NCBI GenBank assembly: GCA_963801105.1
Contig: CAWDDH010000003.1
Location: 3,658,001-3,722,000, forward strand
DNA from: JAENVU01 sp963801105
GTDB taxonomy: Bacteria; Actinomycetota; Acidimicrobiia; IMCC26256; JAENVU01
DNA length: 64,000 bases
Direction of reading: 5' to 3'
The notes beneath the pieces are model-generated. The model was given only the letters and a program-made list of their open reading frames with translations, was not told where the DNA came from and ran no database searches. This document shows positions 53,213 through 61,888 of this stretch, piece after piece; the stretch's first letter is position 1, and each line of letters starts with the position of its first letter. The translations under genes were made by a program, and so were the position numbers.

Positions 53213-55263
53213 ACCATCACCGGGTCGGCGTCGGTGGCGTCGGGCCCGTCACCGGGAACCGCGTCGTCGGTCACGGCGGGCCCGGGCGGCGACGCCGAGG
53301 GTCGCCGGACCTGACGACGCGCCCGCGGGATGAGCGCCACGATCGTGCCGCAGGCCATGAGCGCGCCCCCGACCCAGATCCAGAGCGTCATCGACTGGAT
53401 GGCCACGCCCACCGTGACGCGCCCGGTCGCGTTCGGCGAGGAGACGAGCGTGAGGTACACGTCCTCGAACAGCCCGGTGCGGACCGACGGCGTGCCGATG
53501 CCCTCGTTGGCGTTGCGGTAGGTCGAGATCGCCGGGGCGTAGGTCCCGAGCACGTCGCTCCCCCGCGCCACCTTCAGGTCCACCGACACGGTGTTCTTCT
53601 GGTCGCCGCGCTCGATGCGCTTGCCGACGTAGGTGACCGAGTAGCCACCGACGTCCGCCGACCTGCCGCGCGTGAGCCGCACCTCACGCTTGGTGCCGAA
53701 CGAGCCGGACGCGCAGAGCGCGACCGCGATCGCCACCACGCCGGTATGAACGAGCAGCCCGCCGTAGCGGCGCGGGTTGCCGGCCACGGTGCGCCCCCAC
53801 GAGCGCACCCACCCCACCGAGTCGGTTCGCCGCCGCGCCCGCACGGCCACGAAGGTCTCGCGTGCGATGGCGCTCAGCGTGAACGCGGCGAGCCCGAAGC
53901 CGACCACCGTCGTCCAGTCGCGCGTCCAGACGATGAGCGTGAGCAGCATCACCGCGGTCCCGACGATCGCCGGCGGGAGCAGCCGGTTCTGGAGCACCTC
54001 GCCGCTGGTCGCGCGCCACGGCAGCGCGGGCGCGATCGCCATCAGGAAGAGCAGCAGCAGTCCGAGCGGGGCACCGAGGCGGTCGAAGTAGGGCTCACCG
54101 ACCGAGAGCGTGCTTCCCCGGATCGCCTCGGCGAGCAACGGGAACACGGTGCCGAGCAGCACGATGAACGCGAGGCCCGCGAAGAGCAGGTTGTTGGCGA
54201 GGAACGCCGCCTCGCGCGAGACCGGGGAGTCGATCCGCCCGGGCACGTGGAGCTTGTCGGCGCGCCAGGCGATCAGGGCCACGCCGCCGAGCATGACCAC
54301 GAGCAGGAACGAGAGCAACCACGGCCCGATGGTCGACTGGGTGAAGGCGTGCACGGAGTTCACGACCCCGGACCGGGTCAGGAACGTGCCGAGGATCGTG
54401 AGCGCGAACGTCGCGATCACGAGCGACAGGTTCCAGACGCGCAGCATGGCGCGCCGCTCCTGCACCATCACCGAGTGGATGAACGCGGTGGCGGTGAGCC
54501 ACGGCATCAGCGACGCGTTCTCCACGGGGTCCCAACCCCAGTAGCCACCCCAGCCGAGCACCTCGTAGCTCCACCAGGCACCGAGGATGATCCCGACGGT
54601 GAGGAACCCCCACGCGATCAAGGTGGTGCGGCGGATGTCGGCCAGCCAGCCCTCGCTGAACCGTCCCGTGATCAGCGCCGCGACCGCGAACGAGAACGGC
54701 ACCGTCATCCCGACGTACCCGAGATAGAGCATCGGTGGGTGGAACGCCATGAGCGGATGGTTCTGGAGGAGCGGATTCGGGCCCTGCCCGTCGAGCGGGG
54801 ACAGACCGGGCACGAGCGTGAACGGATTCGCCGCCACGGCCATGAACACGAAGAAGAACAGCGCGACCCCGAGGCCGACGATCATCGCCCACGCGACCAT
54901 CGGATCCTGCAGGCGTGCGCGGAACCGGTGGGCGACGAAGGAGAGGTAGCCGGCGAGCAGCAGCACCCAGAGCAGGATCGACCCTTCGAGCGCAGCCCAG
55001 AGCCCCGTGATCGTGAACAGCAACGGCGTGGACCGGGCGTTGTTCTCGGCCACGTACTTGATCGTGAAGTCGTGGCTGATGAGCGCCCACTCCATCGCGA
55101 CGACCGAGAGGATCGCGCCGCCGAGCACGACGAACACACACGCCCGCCCGCCGCGCAGCGCGGTGACGCTGCCGGTGAGGACCCCGCGCAGCAACAGGAA
55201 GATGCCGACGGCCGACGCGCCCACGCCGATCGCGATGCCGAGGATCCCGAGGCTCGCCCTCAT
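53209..55263 (-). CDS. ccmF: Haem lyase CcmF
   Basis: 684-aa polytopic protein with about 15 TM helices, the core of the System I holocytochrome c synthetase. The WWD haem-handling motif is WGGYWGWDPVENASLMPWL, and haem-ligand histidines are in NHPLMAFHPPMLYLGY and GLLVHTGVVAIA. The C-terminal extension beyond the last TM is Pro/Asp-rich. ATG 55263 overlaps the ccmE stop. Confidence 0.95.
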   Translation of the reverse strand: MRASLGILGIAIGVGASAVGIFLLLRGVLTGSVTALRGGRACVFVVLGGAILSVVAMEWALISHDFTIKYVAENNARSTPLLFTITGLWAALEGSILLWVLLLAGYLSFVAHRFRARLQDPMVAWAMIVGLGVALFFFVFMAVAANPFTLVPGLSPLDGQGPNPLLQNHPLMAFHPPMLYLGYVGMTVPFSFAVAALITGRFSEGWLADIRRTTLIAWGFLTVGIILGAWWSYEVLGWGGYWGWDPVENASLMPWLTATAFIHSVMVQERRAMLRVWNLSLVIATFALTILGTFLTRSGVVNSVHAFTQSTIGPWLLSFLLVVMLGGVALIAWRADKLHVPGRIDSPVSREAAFLANNLLFAGLAFIVLLGTVFPLLAEAIRGSTLSVGEPYFDRLGAPLGLLLLFLMAIAPALPWRATSGEVLQNRLLPPAIVGTAVMLLTLIVWTRDWTTVVGFGLAAFTLSAIARETFVAVRARRRTDSVGWVRSWGRTVAGNPRRYGGLLVHTGVVAIAVALCASGSFGTKREVRLTRGRSADVGGYSVTYVGKRIERGDQKNTVSVDLKVARGSDVLGTYAPAISTYRNANEGIGTPSVRTGLFEDVYLTLVSSPNATGRVTVGVAIQSMTLWIWVGGALMACGTIVALIPRARRQVRRPSASPPGPAVTDDAVPGDGPDATDADPVMV

Positions 55264-55706
55264 GCGCTCTTCGCCTTCGGCGCGTGCTTCGTGTCGACCT
55301 TCGGCGGCGTGTACTTCGCGCCGTGGCGGATCAGGATGCGGTCCGAGTCGAAGACGAGACCCCGGCCCCAACGCCCCTCGCACAGCACCGGTGCCTTGGG
55401 CTTGAAGAGCTCGGGCGGATCCCCGTCGTGGCGCACCTTCACCGTGTGCTTGCCGTCGGTCACGGAGAAGTCCACGCCGTGCCTGGTCTCCTGCACGGTC
55501 CCGGGCACGACCGCGCCCGCGAGGCGGAAGCGCGAGTGACCCTGGCTCGTGCGCTCGCGGACGGCCTCGGACACCGTGCGGTAGTAGACGATGTTGTCCG
55601 AGAGGACCACGAGCAGGACGATCGCGATCACCACGACGACGCCACAGACCACCGCGGCGGCGATGGCACGGGTCCGTCGCACGTCGCGCCGCACCGGCGC
55701 CGTCAC
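55260..55706 (-). CDS. ccmE: Haem chaperone CcmE
   Basis: 148-aa periplasmic-side haem chaperone: one N-terminal TM (residues about 12-36), OB-fold beta barrel (HSRFRLAGAVVPGTVQ ... VKVRHDGDPPELFKPKAPVLCEGRW), and the covalent haem site RHGAKYTPP, with the His and Tyr of the HxxxY motif. GTG 55706 overlaps the ccmD stop. Confidence 0.93.
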   Translation of the reverse strand: MTAPVRRDVRRTRAIAAAVVCGVVVVIAIVLLVVLSDNIVYYRTVSEAVRERTSQGHSRFRLAGAVVPGTVQETRHGVDFSVTDGKHTVKVRHDGDPPELFKPKAPVLCEGRWGRGLVFDSDRILIRHGAKYTPPKVDTKHAPKAKSA

Positions 55707-55831
55707 GTGGGGCGATCCTCGTCGGCCGACGCCTCGGCGCGCTTGAGCCGCCGCGCGAGCCGGAAGGTGTAGCCGCCGAGCACCACCGCCGCGATGCTCC
55801 AACCCGCCGCCACGTATCCCGGATCGGTCAT
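55703..55831 (-). CDS. ccmD: Small membrane protein CcmD
   Basis: 42-aa single-TM protein (YVAAGWSIAAVVLGGYTFRL) followed by a basic then acidic cytosolic tail. Size, topology and its place between ccmC and ccmE identify it as CcmD, which helps release haem-loaded CcmE. ATG 55831, 10 bases after the ccmC stop. Confidence 0.85.
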   Translation of the reverse strand: MTDPGYVAAGWSIAAVVLGGYTFRLARRLKRAEASADEDRPT

Positions 55832-55841
55832 CGCCGGCCCC

Positions 55842-56600
55842 TCATCGCGCACCCGCGGGCACGCCGGTCCGCTCGGCGATGGCCCGTTCCAGCTCGAGGT
55901 CCTCACGGCCCTCCTCGAGGACGGCCAGGCGGTAGCGCCGGTCGAGCAGGTACACGTACAGCAGGGTGAACGCGAGCGTGCCGATCCAGAGCGTGAGCCC
56001 CATGACGCCCTCGATCTTCGGGTCGAGCTCGGGGTTGAACACGGTGGCCTTCTGGTGCAGTGTGCGCCACCACTCCACCGAGAAGTGGACGATCGGCACG
56101 TCGACGAAGGCGATCAGCGCCGCGATCGCGTTGCGCTTGGCCGCACCGACGGGATCGCCCGGGATCCGGCGCAGGGCGAGGTAGCCGACGAACAGGAAGA
56201 ACAGCAGCGCGGTGCTCACCAGGCGCGCGTCCCACGCCCACCAGAAGCCCCAGACCGGCTTGCCCCAGATCGAGCCGAGCACGAGGGCGAGGCCCGTGAA
56301 CATGACGCCGAGCTCGGCCGACGCCCCGGCGATGCGATCCCACGCCTTGGAGCGCGTGCGCGGCCACAGGAACAGCGCCGAGGCGATCGCGGTCACGAAG
56401 AACGCGAGGTAGGCCAGCCAGGCGGAGGGCACGTGGAGGTACATCACCCGCTGGGCGTCGCCCTGCACCTCGTCGGCCGGAGCACCCCAGAGGCCGAAGG
56501 CGGTCAGCGCGACGAGAGCCACGATCGTGAGGCCGCCGACGGTCCGCCGGACGACCGGCGCCAGGAGCTCGTCCTTCGCCGCTCCCCGACTCTGCGTCAT
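55842..56600 (-). CDS. ccmC: Haem-handling ABC permease subunit CcmC
   Basis: 252-aa protein with six TM helices and the tryptophan-rich WWD motif WGFWWAWDARLVSTALLFF. The flanking histidines are in VMYLHVPSAW and VDVPIVHFSVEWW. It loads haem onto CcmE. ATG 56600 overlaps the ccmB stop. Confidence 0.94.
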   Translation of the reverse strand: MTQSRGAAKDELLAPVVRRTVGGLTIVALVALTAFGLWGAPADEVQGDAQRVMYLHVPSAWLAYLAFFVTAIASALFLWPRTRSKAWDRIAGASAELGVMFTGLALVLGSIWGKPVWGFWWAWDARLVSTALLFFLFVGYLALRRIPGDPVGAAKRNAIAALIAFVDVPIVHFSVEWWRTLHQKATVFNPELDPKIEGVMGLTLWIGTLAFTLLYVYLLDRRYRLAVLEEGREDLELERAIAERTGVPAGAR

Positions 56601-57271
56601 GCCGCTTCCTCCCACAATGACCCGAACGCCAGCACTCCGATCGCCGTGTACAGCACCGCGAAGACGGCGAGCATCGCCACCCACGGCCACGCATCGCCGG
56701 GCGTCCCGTCGAGCCCGTCCTCGAAGGCTCGCGTGGCGCCCAGCATGACCGGCGCGAGCACCGGGAGCAGCAACAGGGGCAACAGCGTTTCGCGCAGCCG
56801 GAGCCCGGCCGCGAGGACGCCGTAGAGGGTACCGGTCGCCGCCATTCCGACGGTCGCGGCCAGCGCGGTGAGCAGGACCACCGCGATGCCGTGCACGTCG
56901 ACGCCGTACACCACCACCACCCCCACGCCGAGGACGACCTCGAGCACGAGGAGCTGGGCCGCGATCGCCGCGGCCTTCCCCAGGAAGATCGCCCCGCCGT
57001 CGAGGCCGGAGAGCCGGAGACCGTCCCGCGCACCGTGGTGGGTCTCGATGGCGAACGCCCGGCCGACGGCGAGCAGGTTGGCGAGGAGGATGGCGACCCA
57101 GAACAGGCCCGGCGCGACCCGGGCGAGGATCCCCCGGTCCGGGTCGAGGGCGAACGCGAACAGCAGCAGCACGATGAGGCCGAACGGCAGGATCTGGCCG
57201 AGCGCGACCCGGGCCCGGGCTTCGATTCGCAGGTCCTTGCCGGCCACCAGCGCGGCCTCGCGCCAGATCAC
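56597..57271 (-). CDS. ccmB: ABC permease subunit CcmB
   Basis: 224-aa protein with six TM helices starting VIWREAALVAGKDLRIEARAR, typical of CcmB. GTG 57271 overlaps the restored CcmA stop (GTGA at 57271-57268). Works with CcmA and CcmC to drive release of holo-CcmE. Confidence 0.92.
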   Translation of the reverse strand: MIWREAALVAGKDLRIEARARVALGQILPFGLIVLLLFAFALDPDRGILARVAPGLFWVAILLANLLAVGRAFAIETHHGARDGLRLSGLDGGAIFLGKAAAIAAQLLVLEVVLGVGVVVVYGVDVHGIAVVLLTALAATVGMAATGTLYGVLAAGLRLRETLLPLLLLPVLAPVMLGATRAFEDGLDGTPGDAWPWVAMLAVFAVLYTAIGVLAFGSLWEEAA

Positions 57272-57934
57272 GACGTTCCCGTCGGGGCGGTGGCGTCGAC
57301 GACGAGCCCGCCGTCGACCCGGATCTCCCTGCGTCGCGAGGGGGCGGGCGACCTCGAGCTCGTGCGAGACCATCACGACCGTCCGGCCTTCCCCGGGCGC
57401 GTGACGCACGACGTCGTCGAGCACGGCCCGACCGGTCGCGTCGAGGCCGGCGTGGGGCTCGTCGAGCAGCAGCAGCTTCGGGTCCCGCACCAGCGCCACG
57501 GCGAGCGCCAGGCGACGACGCTGCCCGGCCGAGAGCCCCCGGTGGACGACGTCCGCGGCCGGGCCGAGCGCGACGCGCTCCAGCGCCGTGCGGACCTCAC
57601 CCTCGGGGTCGGGACGCTGGGCGGCGCGGGCGAAGAACTGCAGGTTCTCGAGTGCGGTGAGGTCGTCGTAGCAGTACGACTCGTGCCCGACCAGTGCCGT
57701 GCGCTCCCGGGCCCCGCGCCGGTCGGAGAACAGGTCCCGGTCCCACACCACGGCCTCGCCCGAGTAGGGAGGCACGAGACCGGCGAGGAGGCGGAGCAGC
57801 GTGGTCTTGCCGGCACCGTTCGGGCCGGTGACCAGCACGATCTCCTCCGGGGCGACGTCAAGATCCGCGCCTGCGAGCGCCGGGAACCGACCCAGGAGAC
57901 AGACGACGGATCGCAGTCGGACGACGAGTGACAC
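57268..57934 (-). CDS. ccmA: ABC ATP-binding subunit CcmA (one frame break near the C-terminus)
   Basis: About 221-aa ATPase: Walker A VTGPNGAGKTTLLRLLAG, signature LSAGQRRRLALAVAL, Walker B LLLLDEPHAGLD and switch His in VMVSHE. GTG 57934 (VSLVVRLRSVVCLLGRF) gives the usual N-terminus. After ARPLAT near 57332 one extra base throws the frame into ccmB. In the neighbouring frame the natural C-terminus REIRVDGGLVVDATAPTGTS ends in TGA at 57268, exactly overlapping the ccmB GTG, so the break is almost surely an indel error. First gene of the ccm operon. Confidence 0.9.
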
Positions 57935-58075
57935 ACCGAGCCTCCGGGCCCCGGGACCGGGGCTGATCGAGCCCGGAAAGTCTACGGAGCGCACCCGAAA
58001 CTGGTCGAACCGCGGGCGAGCCGGCCGACGGTTCGGCCGCCGCCGGGGTGGCCCGGGGGCGGCCCGGCGAGCCGC

Positions 58076-58081
58076 TACCGT
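58076..58081 (+). promoter_or_regulatory. -10 box, sortase gene
   Basis: TACCGT lies 6 nt before GTG 58088, consistent with a leaderless transcript. Confidence 0.4.
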
Positions 58082-58087
58082 CGGCCG

Positions 58088-58963
58088 GTGCGCCGCGTCG
58101 CCAATGCCCTCGGGCGCTTCCTCGTCACCGCCGGGCTCCTCCTCCTGCTCTTCGTGGCGTACCAGCTGTGGGGGACGGGCTTCTACGAGCAGGCCCAGCA
58201 GAGCACCCTGCGCTCGGACTTCGGTCAGTCGCTGGCCCAGGTACACCGGGCCGAGCAGCCGGTCTCGGGCACGACCACCACGACCCAGCCGCCCCCACCG
58301 CCCGCCGCGGGCGAGCCGCTCGGCATCATCCATATCCCCCACATCGGGCTGGACCGCGCCCTCGTCCAGGGGGTCGAGGTCCCCGACCTGCGCAAGGGGC
58401 CGGGCCACTATCCCGACTCGCCGATGCCCGGGCAGCTCGGGAACGCGGCGATCGCCGGGCATCGCACCACCTACGGCGCGCCGTTCAACCGGATCGACGA
58501 GCTGGTGCCCGGCGACGAGATCACCATCGTCACGCTCTCGGGCACGTTCCACTACCACGTGACCGGGCAGCTCGTCGTCTCCCCCAAGGACGTCTACGTC
58601 CTCGACCAGACGCCGACCGCGACGCTGACCCTCACGACGTGCAACCCGAAGTACAGCGCCCGCCAGCGCCTCGTCGTGAAGGCGGCGCTGGACCTGGAGA
58701 AGAGTCCCGAGCCCGTCGCGGCCCCGGCGCGGATCCGCGCGCGGGCGGTGCGGCTCTCCGGGAACGATGTCGGCGGGAACCAGTCGTCGCGCCTGCCGGT
58801 CATCTGGTCGGGGCTGTTCGCCGCCGCGGTCGGCGGCCTGTGGTGGTTCCTGTTCCACCGCAAGCCGCGCTGGTGGGTCTGGGTCCTGGGCGCGATCCCG
58901 TTCCTCGCCAGCTACGCGGTGTTCTGCTTCTACCTCGAGCGCGTGCTGCCGCCCGGGTTCTAG
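58088..58963 (+). CDS. Class E-like sortase
   Basis: 291-aa membrane transpeptidase. N-terminal TM (residues 11-27), Thr/Pro linker (GTTTTTQPPPPP), sortase barrel with IHIPHIGLDRALVQGV, catalytic His125 in AGHRTTYG, Cys185 in TLTTCNP and Arg194 in SARQRLVV. Two C-terminal TM helices (about 238-255 and 263-285) follow, an arrangement seen in actinobacterial class E enzymes. No substrate with a C-terminal sorting signal is encoded in this window. The TAG stop shares a CTAG with the convergent epimerase gene. Confidence 0.9.
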   Translation: MRRVANALGRFLVTAGLLLLLFVAYQLWGTGFYEQAQQSTLRSDFGQSLAQVHRAEQPVSGTTTTTQPPPPPAAGEPLGIIHIPHIGLDRALVQGVEVPDLRKGPGHYPDSPMPGQLGNAAIAGHRTTYGAPFNRIDELVPGDEITIVTLSGTFHYHVTGQLVVSPKDVYVLDQTPTATLTLTTCNPKYSARQRLVVKAALDLEKSPEPVAAPARIRARAVRLSGNDVGGNQSSRLPVIWSGLFAAAVGGLWWFLFHRKPRWWVWVLGAIPFLASYAVFCFYLERVLPPGF

Positions 58964-59982
58964 GAGCGCCCGCCGACGCGCAGCTCGCGCGCGAGGGCAT
59001 GGAGCCCGGTGGCGAAGTCCTCCTCGGCGGCGAAGCCGAGCTCGGCCCGGGCGCGGTCCGGGCTCGCGAACACGTGCCGGACGTCGCCTGCCCGCCATCG
59101 GCCCACCACCTCGGGTCGCGGCGCGTCCGGCCCGAACGCGTCGGCGAGCGTCTCCGCCATCGTGATCAGCCGGCGTGGAGTGCCGCTCGCGACGTTGAAC
59201 GGCCCGGGGACACCGGCGTGCAGTGCCAGCACGTTGGCACGCGCGACGTCCCGGACGTGCACGAAGTCCCGGATCTGCGCGCCGTCCTCGAACACGCAGG
59301 GCGCAGCCCCCGACGCGAGGGCGTCGGTGAAGATCGCCGCCACGCCCGCGTACGGCGTGGAGCGGGGCATCCCCGGCCCGTAGACGTTGTGGTACCGCAG
59401 CGCCGTCACCGTCACACCGGTGTGCTCGCGCGCGAAGGCCGCCGCGAGGTGCTCCTGGGCCAGCTTCGACGCCGCGTAGACGTTGCGCGGGTCGAGCGGC
59501 GCGGTCTCGGGCACCGACTCGGGCACGAGCGGCGCACCGCACTCCGGGCAGGCCGGCTCGAAGCGTCCGGCATCGAGATCCTCCGGCCGTCGCGCGGGGG
59601 CGGGCACGATCCCGTGGGCCGCGCACCGGTACCGACCCTCGCCGTAGACGACCATGCTCGAAGCGAGCACGAACGGTCCGGCAAAGCCCACGTCGTGCAG
59701 GGCACGGAGCAGAACCGCGGTGCCGAGGTCGTTGTCGCGCACGTAGTCGGGCGCGTCGGCGAAGTCCACGCCCAGCCCGACCTTCGCCGCCTGGTGGCAC
59801 ACCGCGTCGACCCCGACGATCGCGCGGGTGACCGCGTCGAGATCACCGACGTCGGCACGGATCGCGGCGCCGCCGGCCGGCGCCTCGCGGTCGAGCACGA
59901 CCACCTCGTCGCCGTGGTCCGCCAGCCGGTCGGCGACATGAGTGCCGATGAACCCGGCCCCGCCGGTGAGCAGCACCCTCAC
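58960..59982 (-). CDS. NAD-dependent sugar epimerase/dehydratase with zinc-ribbon-like insert
   Basis: 340-aa extended SDR. Rossmann motif TGGAGFIGTHVADRL, active-site NVYAASKLAQEH (YxxxK), RYHNVYGPGMP and FVHVRDVARANVLAL. Between SMVVYGEG and the active site is an insert of about 45 residues with CAAHG and CPECGAP, which could bind zinc; ordinary GalE/RmlB enzymes lack it. It probably acts on a nucleotide sugar for envelope glycan. GTG 59982 overlaps the histidine kinase stop (GTGA). Confidence 0.9.
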   Translation of the reverse strand: MRVLLTGGAGFIGTHVADRLADHGDEVVVLDREAPAGGAAIRADVGDLDAVTRAIVGVDAVCHQAAKVGLGVDFADAPDYVRDNDLGTAVLLRALHDVGFAGPFVLASSMVVYGEGRYRCAAHGIVPAPARRPEDLDAGRFEPACPECGAPLVPESVPETAPLDPRNVYAASKLAQEHLAAAFAREHTGVTVTALRYHNVYGPGMPRSTPYAGVAAIFTDALASGAAPCVFEDGAQIRDFVHVRDVARANVLALHAGVPGPFNVASGTPRRLITMAETLADAFGPDAPRPEVVGRWRAGDVRHVFASPDRARAELGFAAEEDFATGLHALARELRVGGRS

Positions 59983-61193
59983 GCGATGGGATCCAGCGGC
60001 AGCTGCACGGTGAAGCGCGCGCCACCGTTCTCGTTGCGGACGGTGATACGGCCGCGATGCGCCTCCACGAAGCCCCGGGCGATCGCGAGCCCGAGTCCGG
60101 CACCGCCCGCGGTCCGCGAGGGGTCGGACTGGTAGGCGATGTCGAAGATCCGGTCCAGGTCGTGTTCGGGCACTCCCCCACCGGAGTCGACGATCGAGAC
60201 GAACGCGTGGCCGGGCTCGGCCGCGCCCGCCTCGACCATGACGGACCCGTCGGTCGGGGTGTGGCGGATCGCGTTCTCCAGCACGTTGCGCAACGCGCGC
60301 AGCACCTCGGGCGTCGACACCACGATCTCGGGGGCCGGGCCGTCGAGGCGCCCTTCGAGCCGGACGCCCTTGGCCGCGGCCACGGGCGCGACGCCCGCGA
60401 TCGCGTCCGAGACGAGGTCCCCGAGCGAGACACGCTCGAGCTGCAGGCGCAGCGCACCGGCCTGGGTGCGGCTCAGTTCGAAGAGGTCGTCGACGAGCGC
60501 GGTGAGCCGCTCGGTCTCGGTCCGCATCGACGCGTGGTACCTCCCCACCGTCTCCGGATCGGTCACGACACCCTCCTCCAGGGCCTCCACCATCGCCCGC
60601 AGCGCCGCGAGCGGCGTCCGCAGGTCGTGCGACACCCAGGCCACCAGCTCCCGCCGGGACTCCTCGACGGCACGCTCGCGCCGGCGGGCGTCTTCGAGCC
60701 GCTGCTCCATGAGATCGAGCTCCGCCGCGAGGCGCGCCAGCTCGGGCGGACCCGAGACCTCGGCGCGTTCGCCGGTCTCGTCGCCGCCGATGCGGCGGGT
60801 GACCGCGACCAGCGACGTGCTGGTCGCCGCCACTCGTGCACCGAGCAGAATCGCCCCGGCGACGCCGACGGTCGCGACCGCCACCAACACGACCTCGATC
60901 GCGCCGAGGTCGTGCGACGAGATGAACATCGCCTGCGCCGCGCCGAACACCCCGAGCGCGACCGCAGCGACGACGACGAGCGCCAGCACCGCGATCTGGA
61001 GCGCGAGGGACTGCCGGCGTAACGGCCCGAGGATCGCGAACCCGGCCGCGATCGCCACGAGAGCGACACCACCGGCGATCGCGACGAGCTCGCCCGCATC
61101 GGGGGCGGACATCGCGGTCAGCCCGGCGACGAGTGACGTCAGCGCGAGGCCGCCGACCAGGACGAGCGCCGCGACCAGGATCGACCGTCTCAT
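59979..61193 (-). CDS. Membrane sensor histidine kinase
   Basis: 404-aa HK. Several N-terminal TM helices (residues about 5-130, with little extracytoplasmic sequence), HAMP-like linker, HisKA box VAWVSHDLRTPLAALRAMVEA, and HATPase_c with NVLENAIRHTP, VDSGGGVPEHDLDRIFD and GGAGLGLAIARGFVEAH. The short outer loops suggest it senses the membrane or an intramembrane partner. ATG 61193 overlaps the response regulator stop (ATGA). Confidence 0.92.
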   Translation of the reverse strand: MRRSILVAALVLVGGLALTSLVAGLTAMSAPDAGELVAIAGGVALVAIAAGFAILGPLRRQSLALQIAVLALVVVAAVALGVFGAAQAMFISSHDLGAIEVVLVAVATVGVAGAILLGARVAATSTSLVAVTRRIGGDETGERAEVSGPPELARLAAELDLMEQRLEDARRRERAVEESRRELVAWVSHDLRTPLAALRAMVEALEEGVVTDPETVGRYHASMRTETERLTALVDDLFELSRTQAGALRLQLERVSLGDLVSDAIAGVAPVAAAKGVRLEGRLDGPAPEIVVSTPEVLRALRNVLENAIRHTPTDGSVMVEAGAAEPGHAFVSIVDSGGGVPEHDLDRIFDIAYQSDPSRTAGGAGLGLAIARGFVEAHRGRITVRNENGGARFTVQLPLDPIA

Positions 61194-61888
61194 GGGTCCC
61201 ACCGGTACCCCACGCCCCACACCGTGACCAGGTGACGCGGCTCCGACGGCACGACCTCGATCTTCTCCCGCAGGCGTCGCACGTGGACCGTCACCGTGGC
61301 GGTGTCCCCGAAGCTGTACCCCCAGACGCGCTCGAGGAGCTCCTCCCGCGTGAAGGCCTTGCGAGGGTGGCGGGCAACGTGCGCCAGGAGGTCGAACTCG
61401 CGGGCCGTGAGCGTGACGTGCTCCGCAGCTCGCGTGACCTCGCGCGCGGGGAGGTCGATGCGGAGGTCGTCGTGCTCGATGATGTCGACTCCGAAGCCGT
61501 CGGGGACCCCCGTCGCGACCGCGCGCCGCAACACCGCGTGGACGCGCGCCGTCAACTCGCGCGGCGAGAAGGGCTTCACGACGTAGTCGTCCGCACCCAG
61601 CTCCAGACCGAGCACGCGGTCCTCCTCGTCGCCGCGGGCGGTCAGCATGATCACGGGCACCGGCGCACGCGCGCGGAGGCGCCGGCACACCTCGAGACCG
61701 TCGAGGCCGGGCAGCATGAGGTCCAGCACGACGAGGTCGGGCCAGCGCGCGTCCGCGGCCTCGAGCGCGTCACGCCCGTCGGCGACGGCCGTGACCTCGA
61801 GACCCTCGCGCGCGAGATAGCGCACGACGACCTCGGAGATGTTCGGATCGTCCTCGACCACCAGGACGTACGGGGCGGGCTCGGTCAC
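61190..61888 (-). CDS. OmpR/PhoB-family response regulator
   Basis: 232-aa regulator: receiver domain with VVEDDPNISE, phospho-acceptor Asp in LVVLDLMLPGLDG, GADDYVVKPFSPREL, and a C-terminal winged helix (LTAREFDLLAHVARHPRKAF ... VHVRRLREKIE ... VWGVGYRWDP). Partner of the kinase at 59979. GTG 61888 overlaps the stop of the upstream membrane protein, so the regulator is made together with it. Confidence 0.94.
   Translation of the reverse strand: MTEPAPYVLVVEDDPNISEVVVRYLAREGLEVTAVADGRDALEAADARWPDLVVLDLMLPGLDGLEVCRRLRARAPVPVIMLTARGDEEDRVLGLELGADDYVVKPFSPRELTARVHAVLRRAVATGVPDGFGVDIIEHDDLRIDLPAREVTRAAEHVTLTAREFDLLAHVARHPRKAFTREELLERVWGYSFGDTATVTVHVRRLREKIEVVPSEPRHLVTVWGVGYRWDP

Noticed and set aside
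56597..59800. Apparent 1,067-codon minus-strand protein
   Set aside because: Composite of antisense sequence over the sortase and epimerase genes plus ccmA and ccmB joined by the frame break. The natural ccmA stop and ccmB start overlap at 57268-57271.
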